From Hyphomicrobium denitrificans ATCC 51888 (GTDB lineage Bacteria > Pseudomonadota > Alphaproteobacteria > Rhizobiales > Hyphomicrobiaceae), in assembly GCF_000143145.1 (NCBI RefSeq), contig NC_014313.1:992001-1056000 (forward strand): a stretch of DNA of 64,000 nt, written 5' to 3'. Below, in pieces: positions 46,963 to 54,728 of the stretch. The position numbers and the translations under genes are program-made. Below the pieces are notes generated by a model that searched no databases, had not been told where the DNA came from, and saw nothing but the letters and a program-made list of their open reading frames with translations. Numbering within the stretch: position 1 is the stretch's first letter; each line of letters opens with the position of its first letter.

Positions 46963-47199
46963 TCAGGCGCTCGCCTGTTCACAATCCTGTTCGATCTCGG
47001 TTTCGGTCACCGAGACAAGGTCGGAAAACGCGTAGGGAAAGAGTGTCGAAATCGCGCCGCTCTGGAACATGGCATCGACGCGGGCTGCCTCGGCCATCAT
47101 CTCGGCGATGTCTTCCGGGGTATCAATCCAAAGATTGGGTTCGACAGTGTGTTCGACGGTGGGTTCGGCTCTGGGCCGCGCCATCAACTCGAGCGACAT
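46963..47199 (-). CDS. Small acidic hypothetical protein, 78 aa
   Basis: I know no family. The protein is acidic, with the only clear segment being LWIDTPEDIAEMMAEAARVDAMFQSGAISTLFPYAF, which looks helical and amphipathic. The ATG at 47199 follows a weak GAGAAAG. It has no signal peptide. The mixed open frame around it and its short length keep confidence modest. Confidence 0.5.
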   Translation of the reverse strand: MSLELMARPRAEPTVEHTVEPNLWIDTPEDIAEMMAEAARVDAMFQSGAISTLFPYAFSDLVSVTETEIEQDCEQASA

Positions 47200-47396
47200 T
47201 ACGCAAAACTTTCTCTGTCCGAATTTCGCGGCCAGCACCTGGCCGAGGACGACCCTACGCGAGCACCGCCATCCATGACGTTAACGGGAAAAGCCTGTCT
47301 TATCCTGTGCTTAACGACAGGTGAAAAGCATCGTTAAACACCGAGATATCGCCTCGGAAGGGTCGATGGCTGCGGTTGCGAGCTACAAACGTAGGC

Positions 47397-47741
47397 TTAT
47401 TTGTCCGGGTTCCGATCAGACTGTGCCGGAAAATTACCAAGGTGTGACAGCAGCTGCTCGCGCAGGTCGTCCGGTCCCGCGTGGACGGCGGCGAGGATAT
47501 CGCCGAGCGTTCGCCGAAGACCGTGCAGCTGGTCGAGCAGGTGCAAGACCACGGACACCCCCTCGTCATTGACGCCGATGCCGCCCTTGAGGTCGGTTAT
47601 GAGGTGGGCGCGGGCTATGTCGACCTCGGTGAATTCCGCCTGGCCTTCGTCACCGGCAGGGATGAGCCAGCCGGCCGTCACCCATTCCTTGACGACGTTG
47701 TCTTCGAGGTGGGCGCGAACCAGAAACTCTCGATACTGCAT
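47397..47741 (-). CDS. cbpM: Chaperone modulatory protein CbpM
   Basis: CbpM binds the J-domain of CbpA and restrains its action on DnaK. The 114-residue product has the MerR-like CbpM fold: MQYREFLVRAHLEDNVVKEWVTAGWLIPA, then FTEVDIARAHLITDLKGGIGVNDEGVSVVLHLLDQLHGLRRTL. It starts one base after the cbpA stop, with GGAGG in the end of cbpA serving as its ribosome-binding site, so the two are coupled. Confidence 0.9.
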   Translation of the reverse strand: MQYREFLVRAHLEDNVVKEWVTAGWLIPAGDEGQAEFTEVDIARAHLITDLKGGIGVNDEGVSVVLHLLDQLHGLRRTLGDILAAVHAGPDDLREQLLSHLGNFPAQSDRNPDK

Positions 47742-47742
47742 C

Positions 47743-48651
47743 TCATGCCTCCGTGTCGTGCCGGGCGGCGCCCGTGCCTTGCTGCCATTCCGAGACGAGT
47801 TTTTCGAGCTCGGGGTCGGGCTTTTCCGGCAGCATGATCTTCAGGGTGACGTACTCGTCACCGGGTAGCGTGTCGGCCCGCTTGATGCCCTTGCCTTTGA
47901 GACGAAGCGTGCGGCCGCTGTTCGACCATTTCGGCACGGTCATCGTCACGGTGCCGTCGATCGTCGGCACCTTGATCTTGCCGCCGAGCACGGCATCGGC
48001 GAGCGGCAACTGCAGCTCGACTTGAATATCGTCGCCCTTGCGCGTGAATACGGGATGCGGCCGGATCTCGACCTCGACGAGCGCGTCGCCTGGCTCGCCG
48101 CCGTTGAAGCCGGGCGAACCCTTGCCGCGCAGGCGCAGTGTTTGCCCGTCGCGCGTTCCGGCCGGGATGGATACATCCAGCACGGAACCGTCGGGCAGCG
48201 TCACCTGGCGGCTTGCGCCGTTGACGGCATCGAGGAAATCCAACGCGAGCTTGTAGTGCTCATCCTGGCCGCGCATGCGGACGTTGCTACGGGACGTCGA
48301 GGAACGGCGGAACATCGAGGAAAAGAGATCGTCGTCGCTCGCGAAGTCGGAATATCCGCCTGCGTTCGCGTAGGAATCGGCATCGCCCCCGGCGTAGTTG
48401 CGATAATACTCCCGCTTCGGCGTTTCAGCGCCCGACGCATCGATCTCGCCCTTGTCGAAACGCGCGCGCTTGTCGGCGTCGCCGACGAGTTCGTAAGCCG
48501 CCGAAACTTTCTTGAACTCGTCCTCGGCGGCCTTGTTGCCGGGGTTGAGATCGGGATGCAGTTTTTTCGCAAGCTTGCGATAGGCTTTCTGGATGTCATT
48601 CTGCGATGCGTCACGTGCGACGCCAAGCACCTTGTATGGATCGTCGCTCAA
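47743..48651 (-). CDS. cbpA: Curved DNA-binding protein CbpA (DnaJ-type co-chaperone)
   Basis: The 302-residue co-chaperone has a J-domain ([36 protein letters not shown], with HPD at 33-35), a glycine/serine-rich linker and two C-terminal substrate-binding beta domains ([29 protein letters not shown] and a second LRLKGKGIK). It lacks the zinc-finger of DnaJ. The start is TTG at 48651 with GGAGCAAGG upstream; the frame open to 49380 upstream overlaps other genes and is rejected. Its partner cbpM follows by one base. Confidence 0.92.
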   Translation of the reverse strand: MSDDPYKVLGVARDASQNDIQKAYRKLAKKLHPDLNPGNKAAEDEFKKVSAAYELVGDADKRARFDKGEIDASGAETPKREYYRNYAGGDADSYANAGGYSDFASDDDLFSSMFRRSSTSRSNVRMRGQDEHYKLALDFLDAVNGASRQVTLPDGSVLDVSIPAGTRDGQTLRLRGKGSPGFNGGEPGDALVEVEIRPHPVFTRKGDDIQVELQLPLADAVLGGKIKVPTIDGTVTMTVPKWSNSGRTLRLKGKGIKRADTLPGDEYVTLKIMLPEKPDPELEKLVSEWQQGTGAARHDTEA

Positions 48652-48840
48652 CAGCCTTGCTCCAATTCTGAGCCGCGCGGGGCGTGCAACCTTCGCCTCA
48701 AAAATAGACTGACGCGGGCACCTTGAAAACCGTTTCGAAAGAGGGCACTGAGAATGGCGCAGCGACACAGGGTTTCGCTGGCTCAAATCACCGTACATAA
48801 AATTAGATAGAAACGCAGAACGATCGCGTTTGTTCGATCC

Positions 48841-49263
48841 GTGGACTTGACGTTTCAAACTCTCGATCCGAATGATAGCGGCTTGGGCCGCACGTACCCG
48901 AAGGATAGTTCGCTGGCCAAGATTTTCTCTATTGTCGCGTTGTGCGTGTTGATGCTTCAAGCAACGCCTGTCAGCGCCGAGCCGGATGTCCACACGGCGA
49001 AATTCTGGCTGCCGCATTGTCAGAAGTCCGACATGGCCTGCATCGGGTATCTGCAGGCTTTGCTCGACATCAACAATCTCGAGCGTGAAAACGGATACCA
49101 TGTCCAGTGGTGCGCGCCGGAAATCATCAAACTCGAAGATTTGCGCGTGGTCATCGTTCGCAAGCTCAAGGCCGAGCCGGACAGTCTGTCGTCGCCGTTC
49201 GTAAGGGTTGCGACCAACGCCCTGATCTCGGCGTATCCGTGTCTTGAAGATCTGATCAAATGA
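48841..49263 (+). CDS. Secreted Rap1a/Tai-like domain protein
   Basis: The 140-residue product has a signal peptide (about 25-46, ending VSAEPD) and a domain with the pattern of the Rap1a/Tai family: [59 protein letters not shown]. Four cysteines (in HC, AC, WC and YPC) are placed to form two disulfides. Rap1a and Tai proteins neutralise type VI effectors such as Tae4, but many genomes carry them as orphans, and no effector lies here, so an immunity role is open. The start (GTG) has no clear ribosome-binding site. Confidence 0.75.
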   Translation: MDLTFQTLDPNDSGLGRTYPKDSSLAKIFSIVALCVLMLQATPVSAEPDVHTAKFWLPHCQKSDMACIGYLQALLDINNLERENGYHVQWCAPEIIKLEDLRVVIVRKLKAEPDSLSSPFVRVATNALISAYPCLEDLIK

Positions 49264-49301
49264 CTGCTTGCGCCAACTGACGTACCGAGCCGGTCCTCCG
49301 C

Positions 49302-49613
49302 CTATTTCTTTTCGAGCAGGATCTGAGCGCGCGACTTGATTGTCGATTGAACGACCTCGGCGACCTTCTGCAGGAACCAAGGAAGCAAGACTTCGATGCG
49401 CACGCTGTCGTCTTCGACGTCAGCTGTTCCTTCCGCGGTCTGGCCGAGGGCGGTGAAACGAAAAGCGAGCCGGTTGTCGGTCCACGTCTCCTCGTCGATC
49501 TTGAGGACCGGCAGGCTCGCGGACGCCGATCCGAGGCCCGACTTCAGCCGGCGGATAGCTTCCTCCCTGCCGAGGCTATGTGGAATGGTAACCAAAACAG
49601 GTTTCGTCATCAT
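49302..49613 (-). CDS. Polyhydroxyalkanoic acid system family protein
   Basis: The 103-residue protein matches the PHA_gran_rgn family, small proteins linked to polyhydroxyalkanoate granules or their control: [70 protein letters not shown]. The paired ATG codons at 49611-49613 and 49608-49610 follow AGGAGCCG. Storage of PHB fits a methylotroph, but no other PHA gene is present. Confidence 0.85.
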   Translation of the reverse strand: MMTKPVLVTIPHSLGREEAIRRLKSGLGSASASLPVLKIDEETWTDNRLAFRFTALGQTAEGTADVEDDSVRIEVLLPWFLQKVAEVVQSTIKSRAQILLEKK

Positions 49614-49984
49614 CGGCTCCTGGCGCTCCGGCCACATTAGCGGAACTCGCCCGATCGTGTCGCGGTTCGCGATGGCGTCGGATGACTGGCGAAGCCTGTG
49701 CCTTCGGCGCGGCGGGGGCCTTAAGACGCCGGATCGACGCTCTCAAAGCATCCGGTGCCGGGCGCCCTTCGTCGGCGCCGATTTCCTAGCGGACGTCGAA
49801 AAGACACTGGATGGCTGGGAAATGTGCGACGAGGCATTGGTGCAAGAACGGAAACGTGATTGCTGAAGCGTTTACTCTGCCGGGATCTTTCCCGAGCCAT
49901 TCCGGCGCATTTCATTTAGGAGGCGGGGAACGGGCCGGGGGTTCGCTCGTTTGTTGTTCGGTGGCGGTGGCGTAGGCAATTACC
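49614..49984. other. Intergenic region with no recognisable gene
   Basis: In this 371-base gap, open frames on both strands are short and lack ribosome-binding sites or protein-like pattern. No clear terminator, operator or repeat was seen. Confidence 0.45.
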
Positions 49985-50440
49985 GTGAACTCCCGTTCGA
50001 TTGTAGTGTTGGTTCTCTATGCGACGCTGGTGACCGGCTTAACTGCGGCCATCGCCGAAGTCGGCACGGCTATGGCGCGGCAGACGGCTGGCCTGCTTCT
50101 GTTGGCAGAACGACCAGATCAGCCGGTTTCGCGGGTCGAAAAGGGCCTCGAGGTGGAGGCCCGGGTCTCTGACTTCCAGCCAGTCAGCCACGTCATCGAA
50201 CTCCACGCTTATCCGGCGACCGACGCCTCCGCCGTGGCTTTGGCCATGGCGATGGACACGGCCGAGGCCGCTGTCCTGCCTAAGAAAGCTCTCCCGGCGA
50301 CCGCACCGAAGCTTGCGGCGAGAACGGTCAAGCCGCGGGTCGCAGGGTGGATCAAGCGGGTCCGCGCTCCTGTTCCGCCGATCGAATTCCACGAAACGAC
50401 CGCGCAGCTCATCCAGCGGCATCTGCGGGCCGATATGTAG
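49985..50440 (+). CDS. Hypothetical exported or membrane-anchored protein, 151 aa
   Basis: The N-terminus (IVVLVLYATLVTGLTAAIAEVGTAMA) is a signal or anchor. The remainder is Ala/Val-rich and mostly low complexity with a basic part near KLAARTVKPRVAGWIKRVRAP. I recognise no family. The start is a GTG without a strong ribosome-binding site, so both the start and the gene itself are moderately certain. Confidence 0.5.
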   Translation: MNSRSIVVLVLYATLVTGLTAAIAEVGTAMARQTAGLLLLAERPDQPVSRVEKGLEVEARVSDFQPVSHVIELHAYPATDASAVALAMAMDTAEAAVLPKKALPATAPKLAARTVKPRVAGWIKRVRAPVPPIEFHETTAQLIQRHLRADM

Positions 50441-50777
50441 TTCGGCATTTCTCCTAAAATTGCCGTTCTTGAATGGGTTCGTCCTGCAACTTGATGCGGA
50501 CGCGTCACAACCGCGCTGAAATCAGTCCGCCGCACCACAAGTGGACTTGCCCATTTATCCCCAAATCAGATTGTTTACGTATGCCGACGGCAGCAGTCGT
50601 GCCGCGTAGTTGTTGCTCCCGGATTTACGGGATGACTTCTCCCCCGAAGTCAATATCGGCTGAGGCAGAACACACGCCGTCCCCAATAGCGGTTCTGTCG
50701 GGGCGATAAGCTCAAAAGAGAGCGGCCGAAAGCGCCGCTCTCTTTTTGTTTGGACTCCATCTCAACCTGCGGGGCCG
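50441..50777. other. Intergenic region with a hairpin only
   Basis: These 337 bases contain the bidirectional hairpin at 50714-50748 and nothing else I can support. Confidence 0.5.
50714..50748. terminator. Bidirectional intrinsic terminator
   Basis: AAAAGAGAGCGG pairs with CCGCTCTCTTTT over 12 bases around a nine-base loop. T residues follow on the plus strand, and TTTT closes the stem on the minus strand, 30 bases past the stop of the small Cys-rich gene. Confidence 0.75.
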
Positions 50778-51038
50778 TCAGCGCTGCTGCTCGTTTGTCT
50801 CCGGTTTGCAGATGATCTCGGCCTGCGTACAGGAGGCCTCCCGCACATCGATCAGCGGTTTGCAATTGGGCGGCGCTTCGCTTTTTCCCGCCTTGGCGCA
50901 CTTGTCGGCGTTGGCCGTCGCGTCCTTGCAGAGCTGGCGCATGTCCTCGCAACCTTGGTCGGCAAATGCCGGAGATGCGAGCGCCAAGGCCGCTGCCGCC
51001 AGAGCGACGTGCATCAAGCGAGCGAAGCGCTGACGCAT
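50778..51038 (-). CDS. Small secreted Cys-rich protein, 86 aa
   Basis: A signal peptide (RFARLMHVALAAAALALASPAFADQ) precedes a mature part with six cysteines (GCEDM, LCKD, KCAK, NCKPL, SCTQ, ICKP), enough for three disulfides. I recognise no family. The start may be the ATG at 51038, or one at 51050 or 51077 upstream. A terminator follows. Cysteine spacing resembles that of small periplasmic binding proteins, but no function can be named. Confidence 0.6.
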   Translation of the reverse strand: MRQRFARLMHVALAAAALALASPAFADQGCEDMRQLCKDATANADKCAKAGKSEAPPNCKPLIDVREASCTQAEIICKPETNEQQR

Positions 51039-51261
51039 AAGGCTCGGCATAACATTGCAATAGAAGTCTTTGCTCATCTCGATCCTGATGTCGCGGCCGT
51101 CTGCAAATCCGGTGCGGATGCTGGCGAAAATAAATTCGTAGCCGTTCGCTCTGAATTTCGCCTTATGAAAATCAAACAGTGCATAACTCGTGCGACATCT
51201 TCACTTGCCGCAATCGAAGCCGGAGAGTGGGGGAGGTCGCTGCGACGGGGGGAACAGCCGC

Positions 51262-51525
51262 ATGATGCAAGACATCGGGCTGATGTACATCGAGGGTGAA
51301 GTCAAAGGCGGGCAGCTCACGGGCCGCACCGTGCTAGTCATCGAGACGTCGCGCGAGATCGATCCCACACAGCCGGGATATTCCGCGACTGAGCTTCGCC
51401 GGCTCGTCTCGGTGGCATCCGCCAAGTGGGAACGCAACTTCGGTCCCGCCGATCTCATTCGCCTCGATTACCAGCCGGCATTCGACCGCGTTCTGACGCC
51501 TGAGAAACGCAGCTTCAAAGCCTGA
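51262..51525 (+). CDS. Hypothetical protein, 87 aa
   Basis: The product (MMQDIGLMYIEGEVKGGQLT onward) has a strand-rich first half and a helix with RRLVSVASAKWERNFGP in the second. GGGGGGA before the ATG at 51262 supports a start there. No signal peptide, membrane segment or family was recognised. Confidence 0.45.
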   Translation: MMQDIGLMYIEGEVKGGQLTGRTVLVIETSREIDPTQPGYSATELRRLVSVASAKWERNFGPADLIRLDYQPAFDRVLTPEKRSFKA

Positions 51526-51575
51526 CGGGTGCGACTTCATCGATTGCGGTGACTATGCTCAGTGAGCGCTGGGCT

Positions 51576-52652
51576 TCACTTTGTTTTTTTGGGAGCTTTG
51601 CGGTTCGTGAATCGGGCGTTTCCGAGGCCGGTGCCGACCGTCAGAATTCCCCAATGCGACCGGTCTTTCATGTAGGGCAGCTCGCTCAAGCCTTGGACGA
51701 CCGCGTCGTTGTGGATCACGATCATCGTCTCGCTGTCGCCGATCTGTTCGATGTTCTCGCGGATGATCTGCGGGAGATTGAACCGGCTGCTTTCCCAGTT
51801 TCCCGGCAGGTTCTGACCGCCGCGATCGATCGAGCCGTCGTCCTCGATGATGCCGGGGCAGCCGATGCCGATCACCGGCGCGAGTTCAATCTTGTTCTTG
51901 CGCGACCAGGAGAGCAGGTCCTGCAACATTTCCGTCAGACGGTCGGTGGCGCCTTCGCGGTCGACTTCTTCGTCGCCATGACGCCAGAGTTCGGACTTCG
52001 CCACCTTCGCTTTCGCGAGGTCGGCCGATTTGCCGAGGTTCAACTCGACGACGCCGGTTCGAAAATTCGTTCCTCCGATATCTACGGCGAGAATTCCGTC
52101 GTGGCCTTTGAGCATCCAGGGCGGCAGCAGGTGCGCCGCGCCGATCAGACCGGCTTGGTCCGGATCGTGGCGAATGAGTTCGAGGTCGATGTCGATGTCC
52201 TCGGCGCGCAGCAGAAGCGCAGCGCGAGCGACGGCGAGTTCGCCCAGCCGGCTGCCGCGAAATCCGCCGCCGATAGACACGCATTCGGTGTCGCGCCACT
52301 CTTTCGTGCGCAGATACCGGCGAATGACGAATGCGAGCTGTTGCGCGAACTCTTCGATGGCGCTGAGCACTAGACCCGCCGCCTCCGGTTCACCCGTTGC
52401 GAGGAGATCCGCAAGCTTCTTCTTGCTCAGCTCTTCCGTCGGCTTGTCGCCGAAAGGGTCTTCGCCGAGTTCCCGCAGCGGCTTCCGCCATTTGTCGACG
52501 TATTCCATGAAGGCGCTTCGGCTCGCCTTGTCGCCGATGAAACCGTCCTGGTCTTCGATCTCGATGTTGTAGCTGTCGACCGTGACGCTCGGGAGGACAT
52601 CAGCCCCGTGCCCAGGCAAGTCGGCTTGGGGCAAAGCTTCTTCTTTGGCCAT
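51576..52652 (-). CDS. ROK-like sugar kinase family protein with apparent circular permutation
   Basis: The 358-residue protein carries ASKHA/ROK motifs in an unusual order. SIGGGFRG (127-133, like the adenosine motif) and AGLIGAA (167-173, like connect 2), which normally end a ROK protein, come before AVDIGGTNFRTG (189-200, phosphate 1), GIGCPGIIEDDGSI (262-275, connect 1), catalytic-type ND (315-316) and LTVGTGLGNARF (337-348, phosphate 2), which here ends the protein. The ROK zinc motif is absent. I read this as a circular permutation of the fold. Sugar kinase activity is plausible since the active-site Asp is kept, but the substrate is unknown. Confidence 0.8.
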   Translation of the reverse strand: MAKEEALPQADLPGHGADVLPSVTVDSYNIEIEDQDGFIGDKASRSAFMEYVDKWRKPLRELGEDPFGDKPTEELSKKKLADLLATGEPEAAGLVLSAIEEFAQQLAFVIRRYLRTKEWRDTECVSIGGGFRGSRLGELAVARAALLLRAEDIDIDLELIRHDPDQAGLIGAAHLLPPWMLKGHDGILAVDIGGTNFRTGVVELNLGKSADLAKAKVAKSELWRHGDEEVDREGATDRLTEMLQDLLSWSRKNKIELAPVIGIGCPGIIEDDGSIDRGGQNLPGNWESSRFNLPQIIRENIEQIGDSETMIVIHNDAVVQGLSELPYMKDRSHWGILTVGTGLGNARFTNRKAPKKTK

Positions 52653-52804
52653 CGGGTTTCCCGCTCAGTTTGCGTTTTCCAAACGATTAGAAACGCCTGA
52701 GACCGCGCTTTGGCTGCGCCGGGAACGACAATAATTTTCGTGCTGTGGTCAACGCGCCGCTGGAAAAATCCGAGGCGCGCGGGGTTCGCTCCGAGTGTCG
52801 CGCG

Positions 52805-53335
52805 TCAGGCGACTTCGAGCGGCGGCGATAGCGGCCAGCCAGCCTCGACGTACTTCCGGAACCAGATGGTAAAAGTTTCTGGAGCGGCTGCGATCTCCCG
52901 GCGGATCGCGTCCGGGGCGAGCCAGTTGAAGCCGTCGCACTCTTCCGGATTGGGCGCGATGGGGCCATCGTAGGTGCCGCGAAAAAGATGCACCAGCTCG
53001 TGCTCGACCAGCCCGTCATCGAGTTCGGCGCGATAGAGAAAAGTTCCGATTGGAGCCAGCGCGCACGCAAAGCCCATCTCTTCGCCGAGACGCCGCAGCG
53101 CCGCGTCACCGCTTCGCTCGCCGGGACGAGGATGGCCGCAGCAGGAGTTCGTCCAGAGCCCGCCCGAATGATATTTGCCGATCTGGCGACGCTGCAGCAG
53201 AAGGCGTCCGGCGCTATCCCAGATCAGCACGGAAAACGCCCGGTGCAGGTCACCCCGCCGATGCGTTTCGAGTTTTTCCGCGATGCCGATTTCGTTATCG
53301 TCGCGATCGACGAGAACGATCTCTTCCTGAAGCAT
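52805..53335 (-). CDS. idi: Isopentenyl-diphosphate delta-isomerase, type 1
   Basis: Idi interconverts IPP and DMAPP for hopanoid, carotenoid or quinone side chains. The 176-residue product is a Nudix-fold enzyme with LHRAFSVLIWD (metal His), WTNSCCGHPRPGE (catalytic Cys and His), LGEEMGF, the catalytic-Glu region EHELVHLFRG, and NPEECDGFNWL. It is monocistronic here; no other isoprenoid gene lies nearby. Confidence 0.95.
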   Translation of the reverse strand: MLQEEIVLVDRDDNEIGIAEKLETHRRGDLHRAFSVLIWDSAGRLLLQRRQIGKYHSGGLWTNSCCGHPRPGERSGDAALRRLGEEMGFACALAPIGTFLYRAELDDGLVEHELVHLFRGTYDGPIAPNPEECDGFNWLAPDAIRREIAAAPETFTIWFRKYVEAGWPLSPPLEVA

Positions 53336-53484
53336 AGATCGACAGTCCCCCGTGCCACCCGCGCCGACCTTAACACAACAAACCGAAGCGGAAGCCGTTT
53401 AATGTCCTGGCTGCGGGGCCTTTTGTCGCCGCGCCGTCGCCTGGAATGGTCGCCATCCGGCTGCGCGTATCATCGGTGCCGGGG

Positions 53485-54021
53485 TCAGCGGCGGTAGAAA
53501 CTCATCATGCGCGTGAAGGTGCGGTGAATGTCGTCAGCGGGCTGATCGAAAACGCCGAGCGGGATGCGGACGACGTCTTTCGCGGCCATCGTCCAGGGCA
53601 GGCGCATCAGAAAGCGATGAAGCGGGCGTTTGCGCCAGTCGGCGAGCAGCGCGCGCCCGATTGGTTCCTGCAATGTGATGAGAAGTTCATGGCTGCCGGA
53701 GCCGCGGATTTCGGTCCACACCATCTCCATCTGCTTGATCGATCGCCAGGAGATGACGCCGAGGCCGTCGGCGAAAATGCCGTACTGACTTGCGCCGATG
53801 CGTGGTCTGCCGGTCTCGAGCAGGGGATAGTTATGATAGGCGTAGCCGAAAGCGATGAGCGACAGCGCGATCAGGGGAAGGTTGTCGAGCACAACGCCCG
53901 CCGTCGCTAGTCCGGCCGCGATCACGGCCACGACGTAGACCGGGAACTGCAGCTCCTCGCGCTCATAGGCGACGGAGTAGCCATACGAATGGTCGTGGCC
54001 CACGGTTGTCGTGCTTTCCAT
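53485..54021 (-). CDS. Two-helix membrane protein with PH-like C-terminal domain, unknown function
   Basis: Residues about 26-65 form two membrane helices (FPVYVVAVIAAGLATAGVVL and LPLIALSLIAFGYAYHNYPL). The cytosolic part that follows (RIGASQYGIFADGLGVISWRSIKQMEMVWTEI) looks like the beta-barrel of bacterial PH-like proteins, where a protein strand reads g-i-f-a-d-G-l-g-v-I-sW-.-I. A C-terminal helix follows. A His-rich start (VGHDHSYGYS) may be incidental. I name no function. Confidence 0.65.
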   Translation of the reverse strand: MESTTTVGHDHSYGYSVAYEREELQFPVYVVAVIAAGLATAGVVLDNLPLIALSLIAFGYAYHNYPLLETGRPRIGASQYGIFADGLGVISWRSIKQMEMVWTEIRGSGSHELLITLQEPIGRALLADWRKRPLHRFLMRLPWTMAAKDVVRIPLGVFDQPADDIHRTFTRMMSFYRR

Positions 54022-54270
54022 CAGAACCCGTCATAGGCGTTAAACAAGGAGCGTGCCAGATCGAGGCAGGCTGGTAGAGCGCTGATGTCGCTCGATTAAG
54101 TGAGCGGAGAGCCGCAAGCGCTGATTTTTCTGCTCAAGCTGTAAGCGTTCCAATCTGCGAATGCCGGTATTTGCGGCAGTCCAGATGACCACGTAGTCAC
54201 CCCCGGTTGCGACCCCTGGCGGGCGAAGCTAATGTGGCCGCGTCCGATTCCGCTTCGGCGAAGAGATCAC

Positions 54271-54639
54271 ATGCGCCGTTACGTCAGTTTTCTGATCGGC
54301 CTCGCGTTCGTCGTGCGCAGCTTGTTGCCTGTCGGCTTCATGCTCGCGGCTACGAGCGCGAACGCAGGCGATATCGGCATCGTGATCTGTACCGGTCACG
54401 GTCCGCTGACGGTCGACGATACCGGCGCGCCGTTGCAGCAGAAAACTCCGTTGTCCGGCAAGGACATCTGTCCCTATGCCCCGGTTGGCGCAGTCGATGT
54501 CGACCATGATACCCCGCATCTGCTCGCTCGAACCGTCCACTATGCGGAGCTGACGTTCCGGATCACGCGCGAACGTTTCAGCGCTACGCCCACCGCAGGC
54601 GCGCAATCGGCGCGCGGTCCACCTGCCGTTCTGATCTGA
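54271..54639 (+). CDS. DUF2946-like small exported protein
   Basis: The 122-residue product has an N-terminal hydrophobic segment (YVSFLIGLAFVVRSLLPVGFMLAA) and a motif resembling DUF2946: IGIVICTGHGPLTVD, then KDICPYAPVGAVDVDHD. Cys and His pairs (ICTGH, ICP) could bind a metal. DUF2946 genes often sit beside outer-membrane metal receptors, and a TonB-dependent receptor gene follows 89 bases later. The ATG at 54271 follows AAGAG. An earlier in-frame ATG at 54232 is possible. Confidence 0.7.
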   Translation: MRRYVSFLIGLAFVVRSLLPVGFMLAATSANAGDIGIVICTGHGPLTVDDTGAPLQQKTPLSGKDICPYAPVGAVDVDHDTPHLLARTVHYAELTFRITRERFSATPTAGAQSARGPPAVLI

Positions 54640-54728
54640 GTAATTCGCGTCCAAGCGCGATCGCCGTAGAGACTACCAAGTCCCGGCCTCGCATCGTCGC
54701 AGCTTCAGTTCAGTCGGGTCATCGGGAA

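Noticed and set aside
49396..49866. Plus-strand frame of 156 codons overlapping the PHA-system gene
   Set aside because: It is antisense to a recognised gene for much of its length and lacks a start signal.
54022..54270. Possible riboswitch before the DUF2946/TonB cluster
   Set aside because: There is a repeated AGCGCTGAT and a small CGCTC/GAGCG hairpin, but no arrangement matching a known metal or cobalamin riboswitch.
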